Positions 1-8,103 of a stretch of 64,000 nucleotides of DNA are shown here, piece by piece. Made by a program: the position numbers and the translations under genes. The stretch comes from Enterovibrio coralii (GTDB taxonomy: Bacteria > Pseudomonadota > Gammaproteobacteria > Enterobacterales > Vibrionaceae), in contig NZ_LNTY01000036.1 in the NCBI RefSeq assembly GCF_001559595.1, positions 62,001 to 126,000 on the forward strand, given 5' to 3'. Position 1 is the first letter of the stretch, and each line of letters opens with the position of its first letter. The notes under the pieces were generated by a model, which made no database searches, had not been told where the DNA came from, and saw nothing but the letters and a program-made list of their open reading frames with translations.

Positions 1-461
1 TAGTCACGGAAGCCGTTCATGGCTTTGTAGGAAGTCAGCGCGTAAACGAGTTCCGGTTTGTGGTTAGGGTCTTTGTAGTTACGAAAACCCGCTGATAGTG
101 GAATACCAGCCGCTTCTTCTTTCGCAAAACCTTCTTCAGCTTGCGCTTTGCTTGGGTGAACCTGCACAGAAAGTGCCTTTTCTGCTGACAGCACTTTGAA
201 CAGGTAAGGCAACTCGCCAAACTTTTCAGCAGTGTCTGCACCGAGCATTTTCGGCATATCTTGAGCAATAAAATCAGAAAGAAGGGTTTCTTTGCCTTCA
301 ACGGTAATTTTTGAGCAACCGTTTTGGTGTGCACCCATCCAGATCTCAGCTTGTGGTTTGTTCTCTGGGTTTGGAATATCGAAAAGGGTATTCAGAGCGT
401 CGTGGCTGCCCCACGCGTAGTCCTGAATGATGTTGTTCAGTGGGTAAAAGTTATTGGTCAT
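1..461 (-). CDS. manA: Mannose-6-phosphate isomerase, class I (partial, N-terminal part)
   Basis: Encodes the N-terminal ~153 residues of a type I phosphomannose isomerase, which interconverts mannose-6-phosphate and fructose-6-phosphate in the cytoplasm; the rest lies beyond the left edge. Reading from the ATG at 461, the protein opens with the typical family start (NNIIQDYAWGSHDAL) and then shows the zinc-site stretches AEIWMGAHQNG and LSVQVHPSKAQAEEGF, where Gln and His of the QVHP motif are metal ligands in the family. It lies downstream of the EIIABC gene on the same strand, which fits a pathway in which imported mannose-6-phosphate enters glycolysis. A hairpin terminator at 535-564 separates the two, so manA may depend on read-through or its own promoter. 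Confidence 0.93.
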   Translation of the reverse strand, partial: MTNNFYPLNNIIQDYAWGSHDALNTLFDIPNPENKPQAEIWMGAHQNGCSKITVEGKETLLSDFIAQDMPKMLGADTAEKFGELPYLFKVLSAEKALSVQVHPSKAQAEEGFAKEEAAGIPLSAGFRNYKDPNHKPELVYALTSYKAMNGFRD

Positions 462-534
462 TGTTCTTCTTCGGATGTATCTAATCTGTGCGTGAGTCTA
501 TCAGAATCACATTGAAAGATTTGGATCTAAAACA

Positions 535-564
535 GAAAAACGCCCCCTTACGAATAAGGGAGCG
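535..564 (-). terminator. Hairpin terminator after the PTS EIIABC gene
   Basis: Read on the minus strand the RNA forms CGCTCCCTTA - TTCG - TAAGGGGGCG followed by TTTTTC. It lies about 20 bp after the EIIABC stop and about 75 bp before the manA start, so it may attenuate transcription into manA. Confidence 0.75.
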
Positions 565-582
565 ATTTCAGGGGGAAACAAA

Positions 583-2493
583 TTAAGCGGTTGCTACGTC
601 GCCTGCTTCTTTTTGTGCTTTCGCTTGGCGCATCTTCTTCAGAGAAACTGCTACTAGAGCGGTAACTACAGCACCTGCAGCCATACATGCCAGTGCCAGA
701 ACAGGTTTGTTCATTGCACCCAGCAGGGCTACAACCGGACCACCGTGAGCAACACTGTTGGTGATGCCGAAAGAGAAGGCCATAACAGCGGCAACCATTG
801 AACCAATAACGTTCGCAGGAATCACTGACATTGGGTCTTGTGCCGCGAATGGGATAGCACCTTCAGAGATACCTACCAGACCCATTGCACCTGACGCTTT
901 ACCCGCTTCGATTTCAGAATCTTCGAAGATGTTGAACTTGCGACCGATAACAGTTGCCAGTGACATACCCAGTGGAGCAACAGGAATCGCACACGCCATT
1001 GCACCCATGAACTGTGTTTGACCACTTGCAATCATGCCAACAGAGAACAGGAACGCAACTTTGTTGAATGGGCCACCCATGTCGAAACCAGCCATACCAC
1101 CCAGTACAATACCCAGCAGGATAACGTTCCCCGTGCTCATGTTGGTCAGCATGGTGTTCAGACCTTCCATCAGTCCCGCGATTGGCGCGCCGATAACGAA
1201 GATGAACAGACCAGCAATGAACAGAGAACCCGTAATTGGCGCAATCATGATTGGCACAAGCGGTTGAATGAACTTGTGGTAGTTACGGGTAGCAACCCAC
1301 TTCACGAAGTAACCAACCAGCAGACCAGCAACGATAGCACCGATAAAACCAGTACCTGCGTCAGCGCCGTAGAAAGAACCGTTGTTTGCAATCCAGCCGC
1401 CGATCAGACCCGGTGCTAGAGCAGGGCGGTCAGCAATCGCGTAAGCAATGTAACCTGCCAGAATTGGAATCATCAGAGTGAAGGCAACAACACCCACATC
1501 CAGTACTTTGTTCCACAGGCTGCCAGGAGGAATCGCCATACCTGCCTCAGTTGGCTGACCGCCAATTGCCAGTGCCAGTGCAATCAAAAGACCACCAGTA
1601 ACAACGAACGGGATCATGTGAGATACACCGTTCATCAGGCAACGGTAAAGATCTGAACGCGCTGATGATGCATTGCTTTCGGTTGCAGCGGTTTCTTCAG
1701 CAGACGCCACGTATTCAGGTGCTTCCAGTGCTTGCTTAATCACACCTTTTGCATCTTTGATAGGTGCTTTTACGCCCGTTTTAATAACACGTTTGCCTGC
1801 AAAGCGGCTGGTATCCACTTGGCGGTCACAAGCAACGATGACGGCTTCAGCGCGCGCAATTTCTTCCGCGGTTGGGCTGTTTTTTACACCGATTGAACCG
1901 TTGGTTTCTACTTTAATTTCGTAACCCAGTTCAGCCGCACCTTTCTCCAGTGCTTCTGCAGCAAGGTAAGTGTGCGCAACGCCAACAGGACAACCTGTTA
2001 CACCAATCAGCAGACCTTTGTTTGCTTCAGGAACCGCTTCTTCTTCCGTTTTTTCCAGCAGCAGAGCCAGTGCATCTTTGGCATTTTCCGCGCTCATGAA
2101 GTTGTCGATGAAGCCTTCTTCAATCAACTTAGAAGACAGTTTCGCCAATACTTCGATATGGTGGTTAGCACCGCCGTCAGGCGAAGCAATCATGAAAAAG
2201 AGTTTCGAAGGCTGGCCGTCTTCTGCGCCGTATTCGATGCCTTCACGGCTGATACCGATAGCGACAGCAGGCTCTACAACCGCAGCACTTTTTGCGTGCG
2301 GCAGCGCAACACCATCTTCAAAACCAGTGTTACCCAGTTCTTCACGAGCATAAATGTCCGCAAGGAACTGTGCTTTGTCGTTAACGCGACCTTGCGCATG
2401 CAGAAGTTCGATCATCTCAACGAAGACGTCTTCTTTTGTCTTTGCGCTCAGGTTCAGGCAAATCAGATTTTCATTGATTAGCGACGTAATCAT
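583..2493 (-). CDS. manP: PTS mannose/fructose-type transporter EIIABC (ManP-like)
   Basis: A 636-residue fused EIIA-EIIB-EIIC permease of the fructose PTS superfamily that imports and phosphorylates a hexose. Domain order: EIIA(Fru), ~residues 1-150, with phospho-accepting His66 in GVALPH; EIIB, ~160-260, with Cys168 in VTGCPVGVAHTYLAAEAL; membrane EIIC from ~280 to the end. The start at 2493 is preferred over an upstream in-frame ATG at 2673 because it has an AGGGG ribosome site and matches the usual EIIA start. Gene order (manA, EIIABC, divergent AraC regulator, EIIA, EIIB) matches the V. cholerae VC1822-VC1827 neighbourhood as I recall it, where the EIIABC next to manA is the mannose transporter. 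Mannose specificity is therefore inferred from context; fructose is the alternative. Confidence 0.9.
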   Translation of the reverse strand: MITSLINENLICLNLSAKTKEDVFVEMIELLHAQGRVNDKAQFLADIYAREELGNTGFEDGVALPHAKSAAVVEPAVAIGISREGIEYGAEDGQPSKLFFMIASPDGGANHHIEVLAKLSSKLIEEGFIDNFMSAENAKDALALLLEKTEEEAVPEANKGLLIGVTGCPVGVAHTYLAAEALEKGAAELGYEIKVETNGSIGVKNSPTAEEIARAEAVIVACDRQVDTSRFAGKRVIKTGVKAPIKDAKGVIKQALEAPEYVASAEETAATESNASSARSDLYRCLMNGVSHMIPFVVTGGLLIALALAIGGQPTEAGMAIPPGSLWNKVLDVGVVAFTLMIPILAGYIAYAIADRPALAPGLIGGWIANNGSFYGADAGTGFIGAIVAGLLVGYFVKWVATRNYHKFIQPLVPIMIAPITGSLFIAGLFIFVIGAPIAGLMEGLNTMLTNMSTGNVILLGIVLGGMAGFDMGGPFNKVAFLFSVGMIASGQTQFMGAMACAIPVAPLGMSLATVIGRKFNIFEDSEIEAGKASGAMGLVGISEGAIPFAAQDPMSVIPANVIGSMVAAVMAFSFGITNSVAHGGPVVALLGAMNKPVLALACMAAGAVVTALVAVSLKKMRQAKAQKEAGDVATA

Positions 2494-2622
2494 GATTGCT
2501 ACCCCTAGTAATGTGTTGTTAATGCGGCAATGGCCGATGAGGTAATTTTCCGCTTTTCCCCTATGTTTCAGATAGAGGAGAGATAAGGCTTTTACTGGAT
2601 ATTTGTAACATTGAATCTCTAG

Positions 2623-2638
2623 TGTGATCTCATTCTCA
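2623..2638. promoter_or_regulatory. Predicted CRP-binding site
   Basis: TGTGA-TCTCAT-TCTCA matches the CRP consensus TGTGA-N6-TCACA at 9 of 10 defined positions. It lies ~130 bp upstream of the EIIABC start. cAMP-CRP control is expected for a PTS sugar transporter, but binding is inferred. Confidence 0.55.
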
Positions 2639-2799
2639 CTTCGAGAGTTGTTAAATAAAATGAGTAATATCATGGATAATTCAATTTAAACATAAGGTTA
2701 TATGTTTGTTTTTGGGTTCTGATGTGGTTTGAATTCGGTGAAGCGTTTTTGGGTGCTAGAAATTAGTAACGCTATATGAAGATATTGTGGTGAAAATTA

Positions 2800-2815
2800 G
2801 GTGACTGCAATCACG
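2800..2815. promoter_or_regulatory. Second CRP-like site, upstream of the AraC regulator
   Basis: GGTGA-CTGCAA-TCACG keeps the GTGA and TCAC half-site cores with six-base spacing (8 of 10 positions), about 90 bp upstream of the regulator start. Weaker than the site at 2623. Confidence 0.4.
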
Positions 2816-2902
2816 CAATTGAAGCTCAATGAGATAAGAGCTAGCTCGAAACATTTTGCAACAGGATAATGCAACCGGACTTTTCAACGCGTTAGAGGAA
2901 AA

Positions 2903-3748
2903 ATGGGTCAGGTTTTTCATCTCCTTTTAGAAAACCTGCTTTCTGAAAGTGAGCACGTAAGCCGTATTGTATTTGCTCGTGACCAAGTCACGCCGCCGCA
3001 ATTCAGCTATCAAGTTAATTTTCCGCGTGTTGAGCTGGTGCTGAGCGGTGAATACCCCAACCTGTTGGAAAGCGAAGACAAATCCATTAACGAGGTAATT
3101 CTTCGTCCCGGTGAAGTCCTTTATGTACCGCCTAACAGCTGGAATAAACCTAACTGGGATACCGATTGCTCGGTGCTTAGTTTGCTATTTGGTAAGCGGC
3201 AACTTGGTTTTAGCTTGGTCGGTAAAGCAAAGAATCAGCCGGGGTTTTATGACGTGCAAAAGCACAGTATTCAAACCCGTACCGGCCACTCCATTGACCA
3301 CATGTTGAATGCCCTTAACATGTTGCCAAAAGAGTCTGTTCAATCGCCGATGGATGGTTATCTGCTCAAAGCCCTAATGAGCTATTGCCAAACGATGCTG
3401 GCGGCACCGGCTGTGGGTACGCGTAATCGTGTTGAAGATCTCTATCAAGGGATTTGTATCTACATTCAGGAAAACTTCCACCGACCGATCACGCGTGAGA
3501 CGATTGCCGCGCGCTTCAACATCACACCCAATCATCTTTCTCGGCTTTTCAGGCAACAGGGTCACATGCGAATGGCGGACTACATCACTTGGGTTCGGGT
3601 AGACCGTGCCAAGTTTATGTTGAAACGTTATGACTTTCGGTTAGGGGAAGTGGCCACACGCTGCGGGTTTCAGGATGTGAACTATTTCTACCGTGTGTTT
3701 AAAGCGAAGACAGGGATGACGCCGTCGGAATACCGTGGAATAGATTAA
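2903..3748 (+). CDS. AraC-family transcriptional regulator of the PTS locus
   Basis: A 281-residue regulator with an N-terminal cupin-like sensing region (~residues 20-110, including LRPGEVLYVPPNSWNKP) and a C-terminal AraC double helix-turn-helix (~180-278) with the family signature around GFQDVNYFYRVFKAKTGMTP. It is divergent from the EIIABC gene and faces the EIIA/EIIB pair, so it most likely activates the locus in response to a sugar or sugar phosphate. The ATG at 2903 follows an AGAGGAAAA ribosome site. The ligand cannot be read from the sequence. Confidence 0.88.
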   Translation: MGQVFHLLLENLLSESEHVSRIVFARDQVTPPQFSYQVNFPRVELVLSGEYPNLLESEDKSINEVILRPGEVLYVPPNSWNKPNWDTDCSVLSLLFGKRQLGFSLVGKAKNQPGFYDVQKHSIQTRTGHSIDHMLNALNMLPKESVQSPMDGYLLKALMSYCQTMLAAPAVGTRNRVEDLYQGICIYIQENFHRPITRETIAARFNITPNHLSRLFRQQGHMRMADYITWVRVDRAKFMLKRYDFRLGEVATRCGFQDVNYFYRVFKAKTGMTPSEYRGID

Positions 3749-3760
3749 GGTCAACAGGCT

Positions 3761-4531
3761 CTAGCGAAACGGCGTACTCAGCGTGTGGAGAATGATGGTC
3801 TCCACAATATCCATGTCGGCGTTTTCGGTGAGGTATCGGCAAAATTCTGGGTCTAGCAATTGCTGAGAAAAGCCGGAAAAGGCAACGATTTGCTCTCGAA
3901 CGGGTGGTGTTGGTAAGACCAAGCCAACAATCCGCGACACATCTCCATGGTTAGACATCCAATCTAATGGCTCTGCGGTTGATGCAATCAAGATATGGGC
4001 ATTGGCAACATCAGCAATCATCACGTGGGGCAGCGCGATGCCATTTCCCATACACGTTGAGGATACGCCTTCACGTTTATAAAGTGCGTTGAACAGCGTC
4101 TCGTGCTCAATGTCTTCTTCAGCAGAGACTTTTTTGGCGAACTCGGCCAACAGCGCATGCTTGTCCAGCGGTGATGCGTTGATACGATGACGTTGGAAGA
4201 CAAAGGGTAACGTAACGAAATCTGATGGCGAGAAAGAGACAGTGCGTTTCCCGCCAGAGATCAGCGTGGCATGTTCATCGATAAAGTTTGTTAGCACCAT
4301 AGATGCCAATTCGGCATCTGACCCCTCGATGAGAAGCTGGCACAAATCGCCAGGCAAGGCACTCAGACTCATGATTCTCATTGGATGCTCAACACTCGCT
4401 TCTTTACGTTGCGAGAGGTTACTAAGGATGGTGACAGAGCGGAAATAGGCCGCAAGTGTTTTAAGCTTTGCCAATCGCCACGCTGCCAGCCCTTCTTCGC
4501 CAACAAGAAACGTGATCCTGCGGGTGATCAT
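3761..4531 (-). CDS. PTS EIIA protein with a degenerate N-terminal HPr-like domain
   Basis: A 256-residue protein whose C-terminal half (~110-250) is a fructose/nitrogen-type EIIA domain with the phospho-acceptor His169 in GIALPH. The N-terminal ~90 residues fit the HPr fold: a GL-AA start, a KEAS segment, then a LSALPGDLCQLLIEGSDAE region like the HPr C-terminal half. The catalytic HPr motif G-[LIV]-H-A-R is here GLAAW, with Ala16 where the His should be, so this domain probably cannot carry phosphate. The start overlaps the stop of the upstream EIIB gene by 4 bp, indicating translational coupling. Likely partner of that EIIB; no cognate EIIC gene is adjacent, so it may serve the EIIABC across the AraC gene or act as a regulator. 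Confidence 0.82.
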   Translation of the reverse strand: MITRRITFLVGEEGLAAWRLAKLKTLAAYFRSVTILSNLSQRKEASVEHPMRIMSLSALPGDLCQLLIEGSDAELASMVLTNFIDEHATLISGGKRTVSFSPSDFVTLPFVFQRHRINASPLDKHALLAEFAKKVSAEEDIEHETLFNALYKREGVSSTCMGNGIALPHVMIADVANAHILIASTAEPLDWMSNHGDVSRIVGLVLPTPPVREQIVAFSGFSQQLLDPEFCRYLTENADMDIVETIILHTLSTPFR

Positions 4532-4830
4532 AGCGTTTTACAACGCTCCAACACGCTAACCGGATCGGTAAGCACTTCTTCAATGGTGACACAGTGTATT
4601 TTACTGCCAGTGAAGCGCGCGCGGTCTTCGATTTCGATGTCTGATGCGATAAGGACCACATCGGCACGGGCGATATCCATTACGCTCAGTGGGTTCTCAA
4701 TACCCATTGCGCCTTGTGTTTCTACGTTGATATGAATGCCTGCTTGCTGTGCGGCTTTTTTGAGTTCGGCAGCGGCCATATAGGTGTGGGCAATGCCTGT
4801 CGGGCAGGCGGTTACAGCGACAATTTTCAT
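4528..4830 (-). CDS. PTS fructose-type EIIB component
   Basis: A 100-residue free-standing EIIB of the fructose family. It begins MKIVAVTACPTGIAHTYMAA, with phospho-accepting Cys9 inside the conserved TACPTGIAHT motif. An in-frame ATG 51 bp upstream (4881) exists, but the MKIVAV start matches the family and follows a GAAGAAC ribosome site. It is the first gene of a two-gene operon with the EIIA protein. It would accept phosphate from EIIA and hand it to a sugar through an EIIC. Confidence 0.88.
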   Translation of the reverse strand: MKIVAVTACPTGIAHTYMAAAELKKAAQQAGIHINVETQGAMGIENPLSVMDIARADVVLIASDIEIEDRARFTGSKIHCVTIEEVLTDPVSVLERCKTL

Positions 4831-4912
4831 TTTTCGTTCTTCTTCTTTTTCCAACTCAGCCAAACGGTTGAGGGCGCGCATTGTGCTTTAAGATTTGGAA
4901 TGCGTCCGTGAT

Positions 4913-5293
4913 TTAGCCCACGTTGTTGGCATCCTTGGTCGATAAGCTGCCATAAGGACAGTTTCTGCAGCCGTTGCCGCAGCATTTTCCACGTTTCAGC
5001 AAGTACCAAGCGGAGAAAACCATGTAGCCATTTTCCATGGTGTAATCGATGTTCTCGACAAGTTGGGTGTTTGACGCGTAAGGCTTTGCGAGGCGGATAA
5101 GATCGTTGGTGGTGTATTCTTGGTAGATCTCGCCAAGCTTAGTGTTAACGCGCTTTGCGAGGCAGCTAGGACAGAGACAGGAGAGATTATCGTCCTCTGA
5201 AACTGGCAATACGGAAGGGTAACTCATACACCAGCAGGTGCCGGAATCTGCTGTACAGGCTACTTCAACATGACATTCAGGACATTTCTTCAT
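4913..5293 (-). CDS. Cysteine-rich CWC-type protein with DUF5522-like tail
   Basis: A 126-residue protein of the small cysteine-rich CWC family. The N-terminal part carries CPECHVEVACTADSGTCWC and CLCPSC, and the C-terminus carries KRGKCCGNGCRNCPYG, typical of DUF5522. The Cys pairs suggest metal (zinc or iron-sulfur) binding, but no function is established to my knowledge. It is a single-gene unit, separated from the EIIB gene by 82 bp and divergent from the Fur-box operon at 5499. Confidence 0.75.
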   Translation of the reverse strand: MKKCPECHVEVACTADSGTCWCMSYPSVLPVSEDDNLSCLCPSCLAKRVNTKLGEIYQEYTTNDLIRLAKPYASNTQLVENIDYTMENGYMVFSAWYLLKRGKCCGNGCRNCPYGSLSTKDANNVG

Positions 5294-5450
5294 TCTTTCG
5301 CACGACTTCCAGAGCGTATTTTTACGTTAGCGGCGTATCTTAACTGACTCGTCGGCTCAACTTAAGCCGTTTGGACGCCTTAAAAGTTATCTCATACTGA
5401 GATTCTTGCGATCCGATTCACTCTTTCGGCAGACAAGCTTTACGATTAAT

Positions 5451-5469
5451 GCAAATGATAATAGTTTGC
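5451..5469. promoter_or_regulatory. Predicted Fur box
   Basis: GCAAATGATAATAGTTTGC agrees with the 19-bp consensus GATAATGATAATCATTATC at 13 positions and has an intact central AATGATAAT. It ends 29 bp before the start of the ABC ATPase at 5499, where Fur would repress the operon. Binding is inferred. Confidence 0.6.
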
Positions 5470-5498
5470 ATTCAATGTTTGTTTTGGAGTGAAAGCAC

Positions 5499-6350
5499 AT
5501 GGGACAAGAACATGCTTTTCATGAGGATCCGTTACTTAGAGTCAGGAACCTTTGCGTTGATTACATCACGGATGATGGACACTTTCGAGCAGTGAAGAGT
5601 GTTAGTTTCGACATTGGTCGCGGGGAAGTGTTTGGGTTAGCGGGGGAGTCGGGGTGTGGAAAAAGCACTATCGCGTTTTCGGTAAACAACCTGCATAAAC
5701 CACCTGCGATGATTTCTGGTGGCGAAATATGGTTGGAAGACGTGAACCTCCGAACATTATCAAACAGCCAGATGTCGGCAATTCGCTGGAGCGAAATTGC
5801 AATGGTGTTCCAAAGTGCCATGAACTCTTTAAATCCAGTACTGACCGTGGAAGAGCAGTTTGTGGATGTGATTCAGCATCACAAAGGCTGGACGCGAGAA
5901 CAAGCCATCAATCGTGCGCAAAAGATGCTCGATTTGGTGAACATTCCAAGAGACCGTCTTAAAGACTTCCCGCACCAGTTTAGTGGCGGGATGCGCCAAC
6001 GTTTGGTTATCGCCATTGCGCTAAGCCTGAGCCCAAAACTCATCATTATGGACGAACCGACTACCGCTCTGGATGTGGTGGTTCAGCGGGAGATCCTGCA
6101 GCAAATTTTCATGCTCAAGGAGGAGTTTGGCTTCTCTGTTCTGTTCATTACTCACGACTTGGCGTTAATGACTCAACTTAGCGATCGCATTGCGATAATG
6201 CGCCATGGCGAAATCGTAGAAGTGAACTCAGCGAAGGAGATCCGCAATAATCCACAGCACGCGTATACGCAAAAGCTCTGGGCGTCATTTCCAAACATTC
6301 ACGACAGAGAACATAGCAAAACCAAATTTGAAGAAGGTGCCATGTCATGA
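5499..6350 (+). CDS. Oligopeptide/nickel-type ABC transporter ATPase (OppD-like)
   Basis: A 283-residue ATPase of the dipeptide/oligopeptide/nickel class. Walker A GESGCGKST at 49-57, Q-loop at FQSAMNSLNP (104-113), signature FSGGMRQR at 161-168, Walker B LIIMDEP at 181-187, switch His at 219. The protein is shorter than typical OppD (~330), with a reduced C-terminal oligopeptide-specific tail. A GGAG ribosome site sits 9 bp before the ATG. It overlaps the next ATPase by 4 bp, so the two probably form a heterodimeric motor. No permease or binding protein is adjacent, which is unusual; the Fur-like box upstream hints at metal or siderophore transport, but the substrate is unknown. Confidence 0.87.
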   Translation: MGQEHAFHEDPLLRVRNLCVDYITDDGHFRAVKSVSFDIGRGEVFGLAGESGCGKSTIAFSVNNLHKPPAMISGGEIWLEDVNLRTLSNSQMSAIRWSEIAMVFQSAMNSLNPVLTVEEQFVDVIQHHKGWTREQAINRAQKMLDLVNIPRDRLKDFPHQFSGGMRQRLVIAIALSLSPKLIIMDEPTTALDVVVQREILQQIFMLKEEFGFSVLFITHDLALMTQLSDRIAIMRHGEIVEVNSAKEIRNNPQHAYTQKLWASFPNIHDREHSKTKFEEGAMS

Positions 6351-7279
6351 GCCAACCAATCATTCAGGTACAAGACATCTCCAAAACGTTTTCTACCGGC
6401 GGTGGTTTTGCCAAGAAAGAGCCATTTCATGCGCTGCGCGGTGTGACGTTTGACCTCTACAAAGGCAGAACGCTAGCACTTGTTGGCGAGTCGGGTTGTG
6501 GCAAAAGCACGGTCGCAAGGCTGATCACCAAAGTGCATGATGTTACCTCTGGCAATATTCTGTTCAACGGACAGAACATTGAAGAAATCAAATCCGGGAA
6601 AGCCCTTCGCGAATACAGAAGTCAGGTTCAAATGGTTTTTCAAGACCCGTTTGGATCGTTAAATCCCGCGCACCGGATCGGTCATCACATTGCACGCCCG
6701 CTTAGCATTCATCATGACAAACTGACTGAGGCAGAAATTCGTGAACGCCAGCGAGAGTTGATCAATCTCGTTGAGCTTGACGAAGATTGTTTGGAAAAGT
6801 TTCCACATCAGTTAAGTGGGGGCCAACGCCAGCGCATTAATCTCGCGCGTGCATTGGGTGTGGGCGCGCAGGTTATTCTGGCGGACGAACCGACGTCTAT
6901 GTTGGATGTATCCATTCGCCTAGGTGTGTTGAACCTGATGCAACGTATGAAGCAAGAAATGGGGATCGGATTTCTTTACATCACCCATGATTTGGCAACG
7001 GCACACTATATTGCTGAAGACACAGCGGTGATGTATCGGGGCCAAATTGTAGAGTGGGGTGATACGCAGCAAATTCTGTCTAACCCTCAACATCCGTATA
7101 CCAAGCTCTTGATTTCGGCGGTGCCTGACCCTGACCTGCCTTTTGCTGATTTGATTAAAGATACGGCGAATTATTCGGAGAATGCGGACGAAATCCGAAC
7201 CTTGAGTGAACGGCTGCAACCTGTGATAAACCAAGTGGGCGAGAATCACTTCGTGCGTTGCTGGGAGTCTGCCGCATGA
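6347..7279 (+). CDS. Oligopeptide/nickel-type ABC transporter ATPase (OppF-like)
   Basis: A 310-residue ATPase that completes an OppD/OppF-like pair. Walker A GESGCGKST, Q-loop FQDPFGSLNP, signature LSGGQRQR, Walker B VILADEP and the switch-region ITHDL are all present. The C-terminus ends with the HFVRCWE-like segment common in the oligopeptide ATPase tail. Its start overlaps the preceding gene by 4 bp and its stop overlaps the ATG of the next gene (ATGA at 7276-7279), so all three are translationally coupled. Transported substrate unknown. Confidence 0.87.
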   Translation: MSQPIIQVQDISKTFSTGGGFAKKEPFHALRGVTFDLYKGRTLALVGESGCGKSTVARLITKVHDVTSGNILFNGQNIEEIKSGKALREYRSQVQMVFQDPFGSLNPAHRIGHHIARPLSIHHDKLTEAEIRERQRELINLVELDEDCLEKFPHQLSGGQRQRINLARALGVGAQVILADEPTSMLDVSIRLGVLNLMQRMKQEMGIGFLYITHDLATAHYIAEDTAVMYRGQIVEWGDTQQILSNPQHPYTKLLISAVPDPDLPFADLIKDTANYSENADEIRTLSERLQPVINQVGENHFVRCWESAA

Positions 7280-7761
7280 CCCAAAGCGAAGAGCACGTAA
7301 GAGAAATCCCAGAATGGCTTGGCTGCATGCAAGCCTGGTACTGCAACCAAAACATCAATGAGATGCGTGGGTTAGAATCGTTGGTTATAGAGGCACCAGC
7401 AAACCTTTTTGCTCCTTGCATTGATGAAGATAAGAGCTTAGGCATTGGCTATTGGTTGGATGCGTGTGTCAGGCTCCATCATCATTTGAATTCGGTGGAT
7501 GACAGAGACGGTGCCTATGCATTCCTACAGTTCGCTTACAGCAAAATGCAGGAAATGGGCAGCAATATTAGCCATGACATTGAAGTTAAAAAATGGTGTC
7601 TAAAGCGGATGGACGCGCTCATTGTGACGCTTTTAGAGTTTTGTCAGCGTCAGCAAAGTTCTTATTGGGAACGAGAGTCAACATCATTGATAGAAGCGCA
7701 CGTTAGCTATATGACAGCGCAGAATCATTTAAACCTTTCTCAAGAGCTTGCCGCGGTTTAA
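7276..7761 (+). CDS. Unknown 162-residue protein coupled to the ABC ATPases
   Basis: Starts at the ATG in the ATGA overlap with the OppF-like gene; a longer in-frame start at 7258 would extend it by only six residues. I do not recognise the family. The protein is soluble by eye (no signal peptide or membrane segment), predicted mostly helical, rich in Trp/Tyr and His (HHH near residue 76) with five Cys. Because it is the third cistron of a Fur-box-headed operon it may be an adaptor or regulator of the ATPases. It is followed by a clear terminator. Confidence 0.65.
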   Translation: MTQSEEHVREIPEWLGCMQAWYCNQNINEMRGLESLVIEAPANLFAPCIDEDKSLGIGYWLDACVRLHHHLNSVDDRDGAYAFLQFAYSKMQEMGSNISHDIEVKKWCLKRMDALIVTLLEFCQRQQSSYWERESTSLIEAHVSYMTAQNHLNLSQELAAV

Positions 7762-7766
7762 TACCA

Positions 7767-7797
7767 AAAAGAAAGCGCATCCAAAGGTGCGCTTTTC
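7767..7797 (+). terminator. Hairpin terminator after the ABC ATPase operon
   Basis: AAAGCGCATCC - AAA - GGTGCGCTTTTC forms a GC stem with a T-rich end just after the stop at 7761. Confidence 0.75.
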
Positions 7798-8103
7798 ATT
7801 GTGTATCAATATCTTAAGATTATAATTTAACAATCCAATAACAAAACTTTCATTCAGGCTCATTTTCGAGACAAAGCATTTAAGCTTTTCAGGATATATC
7901 TATGTCACGTTGTGAAGGTTTCCTGACATAAGCTTGCTCATTTCCCTCTAACTCTGATGCTAAAACAATTTTCAGTCGTCAAATCTCGGTATTTGTCGGC
8001 TAAAAAACTTTTTCTTTTAGCCGGGGCATAGAGCCCATTGTTCGGGAATGTTCCAAGAGTCAAGAACCTCGTGACGTACTAGAAAAATAGTCATGGAGGC
8101 GTT
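7798..8103 (+). promoter_or_regulatory. Leader of the symporter gene with a 9-bp inverted repeat
   Basis: About 300 bp without a gene. A perfect inverted repeat CGGCTAAAA (7997-8005) / TTTTAGCCG (8015-8023), with a 9-nt T-rich loop, sits ~80 bp before the symporter ATG and could act as a leader hairpin or protein-binding site. A GGAGG ribosome site is at 8095-8099. No clear -10/-35 pair could be fixed. Confidence 0.45.

Larger units (their letters stand above)
2494..2902. promoter_or_regulatory. Divergent control region between EIIABC and AraC regulator
   Basis: 409 bp without a gene between divergent promoters. It holds two CRP-like sites, described separately. An open reading frame running into it from the EIIABC gene (up to 2673) lacks family similarity and is not called. 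The AraC regulator probably also binds here, but I could not identify its site. Confidence 0.6.

Noticed and set aside
1018..1419. Long plus-strand frames opposite the EIIABC gene
   Set aside because: Antisense shadows of a well-conserved gene.
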